A DNA stretch of 64,000 bases, from the NCBI GenBank assembly GCA_050084515.1, contig CM114271.1:44950001-45014000 (forward strand). The letters run 5' to 3'. The position numbers and the translations under genes were made by a program. The notes beneath the pieces are model-generated. The model saw only the letters and a list, made by a program, of their open reading frames with translations. It was not told the DNA's origin and did not search any database. Below are positions 38,659-51,244 of this stretch, one piece after another. The stretch's first letter is position 1. The number at the start of each line of letters is the position of its first letter. The DNA comes from Blasia pusilla (taxonomy: Eukaryota > Marchantiophyta > Marchantiopsida > Blasiales).

Positions 38659-40420
38659 GTAAAAAAATTTTAATTTTGTTATTGAGTGCATTCTTTTGTT
38701 AGTTCTTGTTTCTTTCAACATGTTGAGGAGATCACCTTGGATAACAAAGTCCTGTTGATAATTCGTAAGTTTTATTGATGTGTTTTTTTTCAGGTTGGAG
38801 CGGATTTTGGTTTTACATGGCCGAAATTTGGGACATCTTTCTTATAGACATTCCTTTGAACCATCTTACAATTATGCATAGAGTAATATGATGTGAAGAA
38901 AACTTGTGCTTTTTCTTGCAAATGGGGCTTTCAGATCACATATAGTACTACGAGAAATTATTCCGTCGATGTCACAATCATAGTGCATTTTTTGGAGCAG
39001 ATATAGTAATATCGGAAGGCTTTATGCCAAGGCCACTACCATATTGTTAATTTTTTGACTTTGTTAGTTTGAAAGTAGACGACTATAAAATGCGTATAGT
39101 GAGAATGATCTCACTCCAATTGTTAGAAATAGAGAAAATCTATCCTGAAGGCGTTTTTTCATCTTAATACTCTTGGTCTTTCATTGGTATTTGTGACATC
39201 CATTCATTCTCTTCCTCTTCTTGAGTATCACATATTTTTTCTAATACTTTGGAATGAGTGAGTTTGTTGTTTTACTTGTTGTTTGATCTCAAAGGCAAGT
39301 ATACCTTAAACCTGATCGCTTCCCATGTAAATCACTCCCTACATCAATAATCGGTTGTTGTTTTTTCTGCTCTTGAGATGAGTAAGTTGTTGGTACTTAT
39401 AGGATTTCTCTTAGAGCTTGTACTACCAAAAGGTATTCCAACATTTCTCACACTCTTAGTGTTTGTCTATTGCTTTTTTAGTTTGATTACTTGCCATGTT
39501 TTATTGGAAGATTCCTATAGTGTTTCAGCTGCAGGATGGTATTTTAGGTAAATTTCAGTTTCCATATAGGCACTCAGAGTATCTACATCGTAGACATTCT
39601 TCCATTTTATACGACAATAGGAGAGTAAAGGCGTATGTTTTGAAAATTAAATTACTACAAAAGCTACAGAAGACCCTGTTACACTCATGTCTTTTGAAAA
39701 GCATTCTTGATGATTTGGATGTTATCTAAGGCTTTAGGATTATACAATGTACTACGGAATGGTATTTCGTCACTTGAACTATAGGGCGGTATTGTTGTTA
39801 AAATTCAGTTTCCAAATAGAGACTCACAGTATCTATATTGCAATGCTTTAGGAGTAGAGTATTTACAGTCGAAAGGTATTCCGTCACTTCTCACATATTT
39901 TACTTTATGAGATTGATTACTTTCGAGGTTTTTGTCGATTACCACATGATTTATTTGATAGATTGGAATGATTGAGCTTGTTTTTTTGTCTAGTATGTAT
40001 TTAAAGTTTTTTTTTTCGATGGCTATCATATTTGAGCTTTGATTTAGTACTATAGGTTAAGTTTACTTTCTGTTTAGGATCTTAGTGTGCTTACATTATG
40101 AACATTCGCCCCATTTTCTGTGATAATTGTAAAGGAGAGTAAACGGGTATTTTTTGAAAATGACATGACTTTGTAAATACTAAATAGGATTCACTGCGAG
40201 CGCTATAGAATACTGTGTTAAGATCATTCCTTTCCTACGAAGATGAAACGTGATGATTCCGATGCCATTGAGAAGTTTGTGTAGAATCTGTGCTATTGAA
40301 AGGCATTCCGTCATTTCCCTCAATCTTACTATTTATTTACTTTCGTTACTTGTCTTTTTTTTTCGTGAAGATCACATAACTTTTCTCATGCATTATAATC
40401 AAATGCTTGTGTACAGGTAA
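38659..40420 (+). other. spacer with about 250-bp direct repeat and GGTATTCC motifs
   Basis: CAGTTTCCATATAGGCACTC...AGTATCTACAT (39557) and CAGTTTCCAAATAGAGACTC...AGTATCTATAT (39807) are 250 bp apart. Copies of AAAGGYATTCCR lie at 39429, 39872 and about 40299. No ORF of note. It may be an intron or a spacer between genes of one transposon. Confidence 0.45.
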
Positions 40421-40422
40421 GT

Positions 40423-42939
40423 ATGGACATCGACAATCCTCTTGACTTGACATCAACCCTTCCTCCATCACATGATCAAGTGGAGGAGAATGCATTTGTA
40501 AGTAGAAGTGCATTGACAAGAAGAATTCTAGCCATGAAGATGATGGAACTCCAAGCAGACTTGCCGACGGGGTACATATCAGCAAAAGATCTCCATTGGG
40601 ATCGATATAATGCAGCGTATATCCCCTGGCATAGGTTGGAGGACTTCATTATCGGGGAGGGTAATGGAGACAATGTAAACCCCACTAGCTTTTGGAAGGG
40701 CACATCCAGGTGCAGAGGAGAAAGATTAGGACAAGACAAAGGCGAGGAATCATCATACACTGTGTACTATTGTGCTTACGGACCTCAAGACAAGCGACAC
40801 TTCCATCAACCGGTTGTGAGTAGGTGAGCACGGATAAGTGGTATATTTTTAAAGTGGAATAATGATATGAACAAGGAAGGTGATCAATCATCTTTTGTTC
40901 TTGTTTATAATGCATCCAATTTATTTCCATTTCTTTTGTCCCTGCTAGAGAGATACTATTTATGTATGATGGAATGCATTCCTTTTTCTTTTTCAGGTCA
41001 AGCATTCCCAAATTAGGCCCAGGAAGTCGGCCTCGTGCCCAAAAAATTGTACAGGGAGATAGTTGGAAGCGAGGGTGTCTCTGTTACCTTTCTGTATGTG
41101 AAATCAAGGCTCCAATGCATGTGGCAAAGATCATTTACAAACATAGATTACATGTTGACAAGGATGGGATGCCATGCCACGGAAATAACGACCCAACAAG
41201 TTTGGACACTCCTAAAATGTATGCTCCTAGGATCTCAAAGGAGTTGAGATGTTACATAAAGGAGAGGCTTTGACTCTGGGTAAAGCCCCGTCAGATTATG
41301 CGCGAGCATGGGATGATGCTTAAAATGAGATCTAACACCTCTCCGGACTTTGAGGGGAGTATGACGAGGGATGATTTCCTACAAATGCATGATATTGCAA
41401 ATGCAAAGAAGTCCTTGAATATGGAGACTTTCCAGTTTTGTATAGATGAAAATGAATCTTTGAGTACCTTTGTAAACCTCTATCCAGAGAAGGTCTTCTT
41501 TTATGAGCCTTATTTTGATGATACAAGACCATTCATATTGGGATTCCAGAGCGCTTGGCAATTGCAATTGATGGTGAAATACGGACACAATAGTATTCTT
41601 AGCATGGATAGTACGTTTGGCACCAATCGAAGCAAGGTTTGTTACTCTTTACTCATATCTACACTAAATAAAATCTTGCAAAGTTGAATTTCATGTCTAC
41701 CTGTAACACTCCTTATGTGTTGTAATTCTGTGTGCAGTTTCCTTTGTATACCATCTTAGTGTTTGATGAGCACCACACTAGTAGCTCCAAGGAGGTGCAC
41801 TTGGTGAAATGGCTACATGCAGTGGTAACCAAGTGTAAAAGACAACAACCCTCTTGGGAGCCGAATGCAATCATCGTAGACGATACCAACGCCGAGCAAA
41901 ATGCATTGAGGTACATTAAGGATATGCAATGAAGTATTCTCTTGGTACAGAGTCATTCCATATTTGTGTTTTTGTTTTTCAATATGACTCGTCATTCTGT
42001 TACATAGGCATATTGGTCACATGGATGGAAGGTATTCCAAGTATTGGTTTTTAATCATGCTGTAACTCACCAATACCTTTACTTGTAGGGTAACATTTGC
42101 CAACTCAAGTATCATATTATGTCTTTGGCATGTACGCCATGACTGGTTGAAGCAACTGAAATGAAAGGTTCGATGTGCAATCATGAGAGCTCACATGTCA
42201 CAATGACTAGGAGAAATTATGTAAGTAAATCGGTGTGGCACATACACTAGAGGTGTGATCTTGGATGATGCAAAGATCCTGCTGCAACAATTCTATTCAG
42301 ACTTCAAAGAGGAAGTTGAATTCATCAACTATATAAGGACTTATTGGGAGCCAAAATTAGGTGGGTGTCTTTGTTTCTCTTATATATTTGGAATACTTAC
42401 ATAATCGGTGTTCATGAGTAATATTTTCTTTGGTTGGTTCTCTAGAATATTAATATTGTAGGTGTCTGGATTAACTATACATCTTAGTGTCTTTTTGTTT
42501 GAGCACAGGTAAGTGGGTGAAAGCGGCAAGGGACTACCCTCATGCAAACCAAGACACGAACGTTGCAATTGAATCATATCATGGAAGCATGAAAGCAATT
42601 CTTGCTGATGACAATAGGAGTATTGCTCAAAGAAGAGAAGACTACCTAGTTTGGAAGCTTAGGAGTTTTGTAGAGGCTTGGTATTTTCACATTCACTTGC
42701 TGAAAAAAAAAGGTTTTGTACAAAACGCAACAGAAGAGCAATATGTGAATAATGCAATATTGAAAGGAAGAGAAATTTGGATATTATTTATGCAGCTTTG
42801 AATCAGGGGGCAAGTAAAGCTGGCACGTATCAGGAACCAAACAATACCAAAAAAATGGTATGAAGTATACAACTATGACACCGAATGGGGTCATTGTGAG
42901 TGTCATTGGTCCCTAAAGGGGAACATCTGCAAGCACATG
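40423..42939 (+). pseudogene. MULE-type transposase with SWIM finger, multi-exon, several stops
   Basis: Mutator-like transposases cut and paste DNA with an RNase H-like DDE domain. Exons I can join by GT-AG are 40423-40823, 40997-41636, 41738 to about 41930, 42089 to about 42220, about 42230-42360 and 42509-42939. Conserved blocks in order are LGFQSAWQLQLM, then HNSILSMDSTFGTN (first catalytic Asp), FPLYTILVFDEH, AIIVDDTNAEQNAL (second Asp), IILCLWHVRHDWLKQL (the C-x2-H block), HANQDTNVAIESYHG and a SWIM finger CECHWSLKGNICKH. In-frame TGA codons at 41271, 42162, 42204 and 42799 mark it as dead, though the splice sites remain clean. It lies on the same strand as the zinc-finger ORF upstream. 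Confidence 0.88.
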
Positions 42940-43036
42940 GTAAGTAATACTTTTGTTTTCCTTTTTGGGTACCACAAATTGTCTTAATGTCCATCTTCTA
43001 ATGCAAGTATCATGATTTCTATGATGAGATCTCTCT

Positions 43037-43870
43037 CCAGATGGTAGTGACTTTGCTTTTAAGAGGATTACAACTAAGAGGACCTTGTGAATATACTTGG
43101 AAGAAGATTGAAACAACAAATGGGGAGGAATTGCACAACTAAAAATGACAAAGGATTTAATTCAAGATATATTGAAAGTCATATCTCCGGCGACCTCCTC
43201 GATCTCAACGAAATATCAGGTTTCCTTTTAAATACTAATACAAAATCTTGTAGTGCAAGTACATTGAAATAATTTGGATATTATTTATGCTTTGGTTTTC
43301 AAGTTTCAGCTAGAATCTAATTATTTGAATCAGTGTCTTTCTAATGCATTCCATACACAAGAGAGAAGTATAAGCCCTTCGCTTGAGACAACACCAAGAG
43401 TCAAGAATCTTATTTATGGATGGTTTAACCCAAGAAATGGAGGCTACTATGGATTTTGTTGTACTCTAAGTTGCAAAATCATTGCCATGGTAGTGACTTG
43501 CTTTTAAGAAAGGCGTCTAAAATGTTGAGGGAAATAAATGGTCGGATTGAAATAACAAAAGTTGTTGTTAGAAACGGCTTGATCAGAAGGGCCAGGAAAC
43601 CCCTTAGGACATACAATGATGGTTTCCAAAACAATAATTGTCAAACGAGTGAAGTCCAACATTGATTGTTTGGAAAAAGCAAAGAGCTTTAGTACACAAC
43701 ATGGATTGGCATATAACACAGTTTTGTGTCCATCCCATGATGGAACCTCAAGTAGGTTACCATCCTTTCCAAAGCCAAGACCAAGAAAGAAGAGATTGGG
43801 CCTGCAAGATGAGCTAGACACACAGGCAAGATCAATGCTTTTGAATATGGATGGTGCCACATACACGTGA
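43037..43870 (+). pseudogene. transposase C-terminal remnants with internal duplication
   Basis: The piece ATGGTAGTGACTTTGCTTTTAAGA at about 43039 is repeated at about 43490, and TTTGGATATTATTTATGC at 42778 recurs at 43272. The end of the transposase gene is therefore partly duplicated. The downstream reading frames (43456-43665 and 43616-43870) give Lys/Arg-rich peptide (RKASKMLREINGR, then PKPRPRKKRLGLQDE) typical of the tail after a SWIM finger. No known domain. Confidence 0.5.
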
Positions 43871-44190
43871 TTTTGTTGTAGTTTTGAGATCGGTGTATAT
43901 GGAGGATTGGGGCTTTTGGAATTCATGGAAGGTATTCCAGATTGGCCGATCTTCACAGGATCTCCACGGGTAGCGTCACATATATTAACGGCATCGATCA
44001 TAGGGCCTTCCGCCGGCCCTAGGCATTGGATTTTTGAGAGAGGGATATCGCGATACATAGGGGGCTCAATTCAGATGAATATTTTCAATCTTCAGGTTCA
44101 CTGAAGATGAAGCGACTATGAATCAAGGGAAACGGAAATGAGTGTGAAGAAGTTCTTCTGATCTCCACGATTCAATTTTGATCTATCACC

Positions 44191-44847
44191 ATGGACAAAA
44201 CTCGTGCAATGAAGAGGACCAGAGGAGTGATCGAGCTCCAACAAGCTTCCAGACCTGCACAAGGACTTCAGGATGGGGAAAGAGGCCATGAATCAGATGG
44301 CGACACTGAAAAACGCGTGAAGAAAGGTGCTGGAAGTGTTTCTTGCTCTGAAATTTCTACTACCAGCTTATCATTGTCAAATTTGAACAAAAACTTCTAC
44401 GATGCAGTTGTGAAGATTTTTATGGGGCCTGCAGGAAAGAAGCCAGCTAAGTCTCACAAGGGATCACTTATAGAACTGCAAGAGTTATCAGCCATGTTGA
44501 AGGTCATTTCAGATGTTTGCAATACTATGGAAACGATTGTGCATGGATTTCTATCTATGCCCATTTCTCTACACAAGCTCGAAAGGTCCATGTCTGAAAA
44601 AACCATCGATGGCTTACCTCAAATCATTGAGAAGTTTGTGTTGCATGTACAAGCACTCTTGATAGATGAAAATATCCTTCAATTGAGTGTGGAAAATAGA
44701 GAGGTGCTCCAATGTTTAGATCAGAACCGTAGTGCTTGGGAATTGCTACGTGCTCAACTTTCCTTTGATCTCTGCCCACAAAGCTTACTTAGAAATTCCC
44801 CCCCCCCCCCCCCTCCCCCCAAACTCATGAATTCTGTTCCGAAGTAA
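44191..44847 (+). CDS. unrecognised 218-residue protein, possibly element-encoded
   Basis: An uninterrupted frame from ATG at 44191 to TAA. It has a basic N-terminus (MDKTRAMKRTRG), a charged region to about residue 55, a predicted mostly helical Leu-rich middle (residues 60-190) and a poly-Pro end made by a C-rich homopolymer run near 44799-44819. I recognise no domain. It lies between the transposase relic and the tandem array, on the same strand as the two genes upstream. Being the only unbroken ORF of that group, it may be the most recently active, or it may be a short host gene. The homopolymer makes the exact C-terminus sensitive to sequencing error. Confidence 0.45.
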   Translation: MDKTRAMKRTRGVIELQQASRPAQGLQDGERGHESDGDTEKRVKKGAGSVSCSEISTTSLSLSNLNKNFYDAVVKIFMGPAGKKPAKSHKGSLIELQELSAMLKVISDVCNTMETIVHGFLSMPISLHKLERSMSEKTIDGLPQIIEKFVLHVQALLIDENILQLSVENREVLQCLDQNRSAWELLRAQLSFDLCPQSLLRNSPPPPPPPKLMNSVPK

Positions 44848-45199
44848 TATATGAGCTCACATTGTAAGTAAATGTCTCAAAATTTATTTTCTACCTCGTT
44901 TTGATTCCAGCTTGTCTTACTTTACTTTAAAAGGTGCTTTATTTCACCTTTTTGGCCTTGGACAAATGATTTCATTGTATGAGCATTGAGTATCTCACGG
45001 CATATTGGAACATATTTTCATAAAAAACATGATACTTTCAGAATCCTTTTCCCTGATTTTATCTGTAATGAATCCGTTCATGGAGCTATCAGGGTCTTCT
45101 ATCATTCTATTCTTGGACACTAACACATAAAAAGTAGACGCAGAGAATATACACATTCTCATTTCACAGGTAGGCAACGTGTCCATTTAGATGATGTTT

Positions 45200-47290
45200 G
45201 GATTCTATCCTCGTTCTTTTTCTTACATAAATTGAGAAGATAGGTTGCAAGAGTAAAATGCTTTCCATTCAATGGGGATACATAAAATACTCTCCACTTC
45301 CTCGAAAGATACTTGAGATACAGACTTCAATTCTAAAGATAACTCTAGCACACCGGATTAAAAAATCGTGGGGAATTTTCCCATAATTTCTCGTCGTCCT
45401 TAATTCTAAGATGGAATGCTTACCATATTGTCCACTTATCCATTCACTTTATTTTATAGCTTTACATCTCTTTTCTATTTTCTTTGGGTAAAAGAATGGT
45501 ACAAGGATTTCCAATTTTATAGAAAAAAATTATTTTCTTTGAGTGTAATGTGTGTGGAAGATGGAATGTTTTTTGTCTACCACGATCCTACCGACAGTCT
45601 TGTGAATTTTCCAATAATTTCTCGAGCGTCCTTAATTCTAAGATGGAATGCTTACCATATTATCCACTTATCCATTCATTTTTTTTTATAGTTTTACACA
45701 TGTTTTCTATTTGTTTCTATTTTCCGCTCACTAACAACACAGAAAAAAATTGGTAAAGAAATAGTGGAATACTTTCCTTCGCCTACGCACAGCAACGTCC
45801 CACTTCCAATATTATAATAAATTATGATTTTCTTCGAGTGTAATGTGTGTGTAGAAGCTGGAATGCTTTCTATTTACTAGGATCCTATCGACAGTCTTGT
45901 GAATTTTCCCATAATTTCTCGGCGTCCTTAATTCTAAGATGGAATGCTTACCATATTGTCCACTTATCCATTCACTTTTTTTTTATACTTTTACACATGT
46001 TTTCTATTTGTTTCTATTTTCCACTAACTAACAAAAACATAGAAAAAAATTTGTAAAAGAAAGAATGGAATACTTTCCCTCGGCTACGCACAAGAACTCC
46101 CTGCTTCCAATTTTATTTTCTTTGAGTGTAATGTGTGTGGAAGATGGAATGCTTTCTGTTTACCATGATCCTACCGAAAGTCTTGTGAATTTTCCCATAA
46201 TTTCTCGACGTTCTTAATTATAAGATGGAATGCTTACCATATTGTCCACTTATCCATTCACTTTATTTTATAGCTTTACATCTGTTTTCTATTTCTTTGG
46301 GTAAAATAATGGTACAAGGATTTCCAATTTTATAAAAAAAAATTAATTTCTTTGAGTGCAATGTGTGTGGAAGATGGAATGCTTTCTGTTTACCATGATC
46401 CTACCGACAGTCTTGTGAAATTTCCAATAATTTCTCGGCTTCCTTAATTCTAAGATGGAATGCTTACCATATTGTCCACTTATCCATTCACTTTTTTTAA
46501 TAGGTTTACACATGTTTTCTATTTGTTTCTATTTTCCGCTAACAAACAACAATACAGAAAAAAATTGGTAAAAGAAATAGTGGAATACTTTCCTTCGTCT
46601 ACGCACAACAACTTCCCACTTCCAATCTTATGATAAATTATGATTTTCTTCGAGCGTAATGTGTGTGTGTGGAACCTGGAATGCTTTCTATTTAATAGGA
46701 TCCTATCGACAGTCTTGTGAATTTTCCCATAATTTCTCGGCGTCCTTAATTCTAAGATGGAATGCTTACCATATTGTCCACTTATCCATTCACTTTATTT
46801 TATAGCTTTACATCTGTTTACTATTTCTTTGGATAAAATAATGGTACAAGGATTTCTAATTTTATAGAAAATTTTATTTGCTTTGAGTGTAATGTGTGTG
46901 GAAGATGTAATGCTTTCTATTTACCACGATCCTACCGCCACTCTTGTGAAATTTCCAATAATTTCCCGGCGTCCTTAAGTCTAAGATGGAATGCTTAACA
47001 TATTATCCACTTATCCACTCACTGTATTTTATAGTTTTACATCTGTTTTCTATTTGTTTGGGTAAAAGAATGGTACAAGGATTTCCAAATTTTAAAAATA
47101 TTGGAATGCTTTCTATTTACCACAATCCTATTGATAATCTTGTGAATTTTCCCCTAATTTCTTGGCATCCTTAATTCTAAGATGGAATGCTTACCATATT
47201 GTCCATGTATCCATTCACTGTATTTTATAGTTTTATATCTATTTTCTATTTGTGTGGGTAAAGAATGGTACAGGGATTTCCATTAAAAGA
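45200..47290 (+). repeat. higher-order tandem repeat with two unit types (about 230 and 295 bp)
   Basis: The anchor TTAATTCTAAGATGGAATGC recurs at about 45401, 45633, 45929, 46215, 46445, 46747, 46976 and 47172. Intervals are 232, 296, 286, 230, 302, 229 and 196 bp. Short units (A) carry TGGTACAAGGATTTCCAAT. Long units (B) carry TTTCTATTTTCC, CTAAC, then TGGAATACTTTCC and CTACGCACA. The order is A-B-B-A-B-A-A'. All units share CACGATCCTACCGACAGTCTTGTGAATTTTCC-type sequence. Short ORFs inside are repeat artefacts. Confidence 0.85.
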
Positions 47291-47513
47291 AAAAATGTTT
47301 TCCATTTGATGGGTAACATTTAAAGTAACATTTGAAGCAGATCACATGTCGCTACATACCCTATAAGATAGCTAGAATGCCTTCCTTTTGCTAGCCTATA
47401 TCTGTAGCAATATGTCTTCCTTTGATGCCCTATTTTTATGAATTTATTTTTTACGCAAAGGGATGATGGGTTTGAGGTTTGTAATATATCTTTTTTAAAA
47501 TTAATTCATTTAT

Positions 47514-49160
47514 ATGAGTCATGAAGATCATAATTTAACAAGTATCAAACCAATTGACACAAAAATATTTTCTTTTCAGGAAAAAATTCCCACATATGAA
47601 GAAAGTATTTCCATAGAGAACCTTACAGATTTTGTTCTCTTTGAACAAGAGGTCCTTTTCTTTCCTTTACTGCATACTACATCTATTTACTATCTTACCC
47701 TAAACAATCTACAAGAGTGCATCACACTTAATTTTGGTGACCAATTTTTGCAATTCTGCACCCTTTCCTCCTCCTTGTCGCTTTGCACTATTGTACAAAG
47801 AAGAGTTGTCGACTATCCAGAAAATTCCCAATCGATTCTCTTTTAGTAAATTATATTTGTCATGATTGTCTTAACGGACACAAAGAAGGTATTCCAGCCA
47901 TGTCCAGGTTCTCAAATGCAATATCCACTCAGTTTAGGGAACTACACGGATGACACCTTAACAACAATAAGCATTTAGTTCCATCCCCTTCATCAATGAA
48001 ATGACTTCTTCTATAACATTTTCTGCAAACCTTTCCATTCAAATTAGAGTCCTCATTACTATCTTCTACTTCAACTACCTGCACCTACTTGCATGAATAT
48101 CTTCATCGCTACATAATAGGTACAATGGAGGACATAGAGGCTCTAATAACAAAACATGCTACTCAAAACCTTTGGAGTCAAGTCCATATTGCTGAGATAA
48201 AAGCTAAGAGTAGTGACATTCTTCAACCTTACCTTTCTGATGACCTACGAGCACTTCTAAATAACACACAACCTCAACCTCATTCACCACTACGATATAA
48301 CAATGACCATATCAACCCACCCGAAATCTCTGTACTAAATCCTGAACAAATGGACTTATATAATAGACTTATACACATGCAAACCAGCCTGGTTCTCCTT
48401 AAGGGTGCGCCTGGTAGTGGCAAGAGTTATTTAATCATCATTATGCATCAATATTGGCAATCTGTTGGTATGTCCACTCTTCTCACTACCCCATCGGAAT
48501 TAATGTTGATGTCCGTCTCCATACCACAGCTACCACATTGCATTATGCCTTCGCTATTCCAGTTGGTGGTGATATAGTGCAAGTTTAGATTACATCTGAT
48601 ATCTATGTGAAACTTCATAATGCTAGTGTTATCATTATAGACGAATGCTCCGTGCTAACACCACATCTTCCTTAGATTGTAGTTATGAGATTGAATGAAT
48701 GCAGCCCTTCCTATGGTTCAAACCCTTCCAACAATTATTTTCGTTGGGGATATGTGTCAGCTACCACCGGTATGTTGCCACAAGTTCAACAAGATTTTCC
48801 ACATTTTCCATCTATCTTCATTAGTATTCCTAAATAATGCTAAAACCTTTCAACTCACTATTCCTATGAGACATTTTGATGACCTGCCTTATTGTTTTTT
48901 CCTAACTTCCATAAGGACAATAATACCCATCGCGAATCAGATCCATGAATGCCTTCAATCCTGCTTTGTCACAGAGGACCAAGGAGTAGACTTCATCACA
49001 CATGACACAACCATAATATGTTCTCACCGTTATGATGCTCAACTATTTAATACTATTGCTCTTCGAAGATTGTTTGGAAGTGCTTCTATGGTTAATATTC
49101 CAATACTATTGAATATATGCACCTTCATCTCCAGACTTCCACACATGGTTAGAAGATGAA
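47514..49160 (+). pseudogene. PIF1-like helicase, N-terminal and central part, broken
   Basis: PIF1-family helicases unwind DNA 5' to 3' and are carried by several plant transposons. Visible are LNPEQMDLYNRL, Walker A GAPGSGKS (about 48405-48428), Walker B IIIDECS (about 48634-48654), motif III FVGDMCQLPPVC (about 48738-48773), and IPMRHFDDLPYC. Pieces are in different frames (48089-48577, then 48600-48675, then 48695-49159), so it is broken. The upstream frame 47514-47846 ends in VQRRVVDYP, resembling the region before the helicase in transposon PIF1 proteins. The DECS Walker B and HFDD block differ from the Helitron copy at 12.4-13.9 kb, so this is a different helicase group. The C-terminal motifs are missing here and found inverted next door. 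Confidence 0.75.
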
Positions 49161-49290
49161 GACTTTCATCGGATACCATTCCTTGTAGTAGGATGCAAGG
49201 ATGTTGCTCTCATTTGAAGCCATTCTGCATTGTGAAAATTAGTGAAAGTACATATAGAAATGTTATACTTGCTGGCCATATGTAAGAAAA

Positions 49291-49560
49291 TCAGATGATT
49301 CTAGTATTCCTAGAATTCAGAGTTGGTTCATTGTCTTTACACGTGAGAGCATGAGATATATCATACTTGGTGCAAAAGCAAATTTGACAAATAAGGAGAC
49401 ATCTACCATTTATTGTTGAGCCTTGACTCTTATGGGCTGTAATTGCATAGCCAAGAGATAAGGGAAATGAATTTTTGTAATATTTATGGTAAGATGTATA
49501 ATGAATTATAGCATAGTTGGATCTAGTAATATTCACTAGCTTACCTGAAGAGCAGATGGT
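49291..49560 (-). pseudogene. PIF1-like helicase C-terminal fragment, inverted
   Basis: On the minus strand the frame reads NSFPLSLGYAITAHKSQGST followed by INGRCLL and a CKDNEPTLNSR end. HKSQGST is the late PIF1 motif with the conserved Lys-Ser-Gln-Gly. It begins only about 130 bp after the plus-strand fragment ends, and supplies the part that copy lacks. The likely explanation is a local inversion within one helicase gene, or insertion of two copies tail to tail. Confidence 0.7.
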
Positions 49561-51240
49561 AACTAATATACTTGAAATGTCGTTATCAGTGTAGTGTATC
49601 TCTTGGACAATATAGAGGCCCCATTAGCAACATGTGCTAATGGGAAAGATCCAGGGGAAAGAAGGTTGCTTTTGGTGCAGGAACTAGCACAATTCTATCT
49701 TACATGCATAAGTTGGATTAGGCTGATACTCACCCTAATCCAACACCAGACCATGACAACAACTTTAGTGCACATCATCAAGAACATTTCATTATAGCTC
49801 GATCCCATGTAACAACACCTACTTTCAATTCTCTATGCTATAATTTCTCCCTTGCTATTACTAACTATTAGCCAACAGGTTCCAACTAGCTACATGGACC
49901 TCGCCTCCATGATTGTTAGCGACATCGAGAGTATCCAAGAGGTCCAAACACCACGTTTTGTGCAGCCAACAGAGAACCAGATGAGATTTTGTGGCAATCT
50001 CGGCCTTGTTCTAGCTTTCTGGGAGAATGGCGTTACTAGTAGGCAGATTCAGATACTCATTGCCCAAGGGCAAGACTAAAATGACAAATTCATGCTCCTA
50101 AATAAAGATGCTCCAACTTTAGGTATACATTCCCAATGGTTTATCTCCTCACATTTTCTTCTATGCATATTTCTATATTGCATTTTTTTTCCTCCTTTTT
50201 TATTCCACTTCTAACACTTACTTTTTCTCTTATAGGGCTTCAAAAGGAAGCACTCACATTCAAAAAAATTGATTATAAGGAGACCTCATTGACACGCACT
50301 CATGCTTATAGGCTATTCTCCCTTGCATCATGATAGATTATACTAGAATAATTGCGCCCACTCACACACGAGTTTCGTTTACCATTGGACATGCTCGTTG
50401 ATCTTTCTTCGGTCAAAGCATCTCATTTATTTATATGGCTAAAGCTAGCAAAAGCCAATGGAGAGCTCCCATAGTTCCTAGTGCCACCCACTGATAACAA
50501 CAAACCACACAATATCCCAGTCCTACGAGATTTTGATCTAAGTGCTCCACAGCGCTAGAATACCACTTCATACACAAACATGAATCTTCTCAACTCACAA
50601 GGGAAACACAAATGTGCTTCACTACATGTATTTTTACTTACCTCTCCATGCATTTTTATTTGCTGCTTACGTTAACACAATTTTCCAAGTTATGTATTCT
50701 CATTTCAATTTTTGGCTCTCACAATCAACCACTTATTAAGTTACTAATCTACTTTACTTGCGCTTCCACACGTTCATATCTATTTGTTACCACAATTATT
50801 TACTTCAATCTGTCCTATGCAACACATATACCACACTTTTCCACTCACCTTTATTCCCATTTTTCAAATGCAGTTCTTTCTCCTTATTACAAACTTTCTC
50901 TTCATGGAACTATTATTTTTACTCCTGTTCCACTTGCAGAATTTTAATTACCTATTCACTTGCTTCCAATTATTCTAACTATCATCTCTGTTTTTCTTCT
51001 CATTCAATTCTCACAACTTGTGTCTACTGCATGCTCATTTCTATTGAAGATTGAGTTATAGTCAAACTCATGAGACACCTGAACTGCTACATTTGGTAAT
51101 CACATGAAATAGGGAAGCTTAATCTTGGCTAGTTAGTTAAGCGCGTTAATCATAGTAAGTCTGACTTATTTAGGGATTAGTTAATTATAGTAAGTCTAAC
51201 TTGAGACTATAATTAAGATTAGGGTTAGTGTTGCTTGTAC
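49561..51240. other. spacer, no confident gene
   Basis: Contains a 75-codon frame (49852-50079, plus) with a helical acidic sequence but no known domain; the rest is C/T-rich low-complexity DNA. Confidence 0.35.
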
Positions 51241-51244
51241 ATAT

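Noticed and set aside
45847-46056. Short ORFs in the 45-47 kb array as genes
   Set aside because: The same peptide recurs in each unit and is broken in others; repeat artefact.
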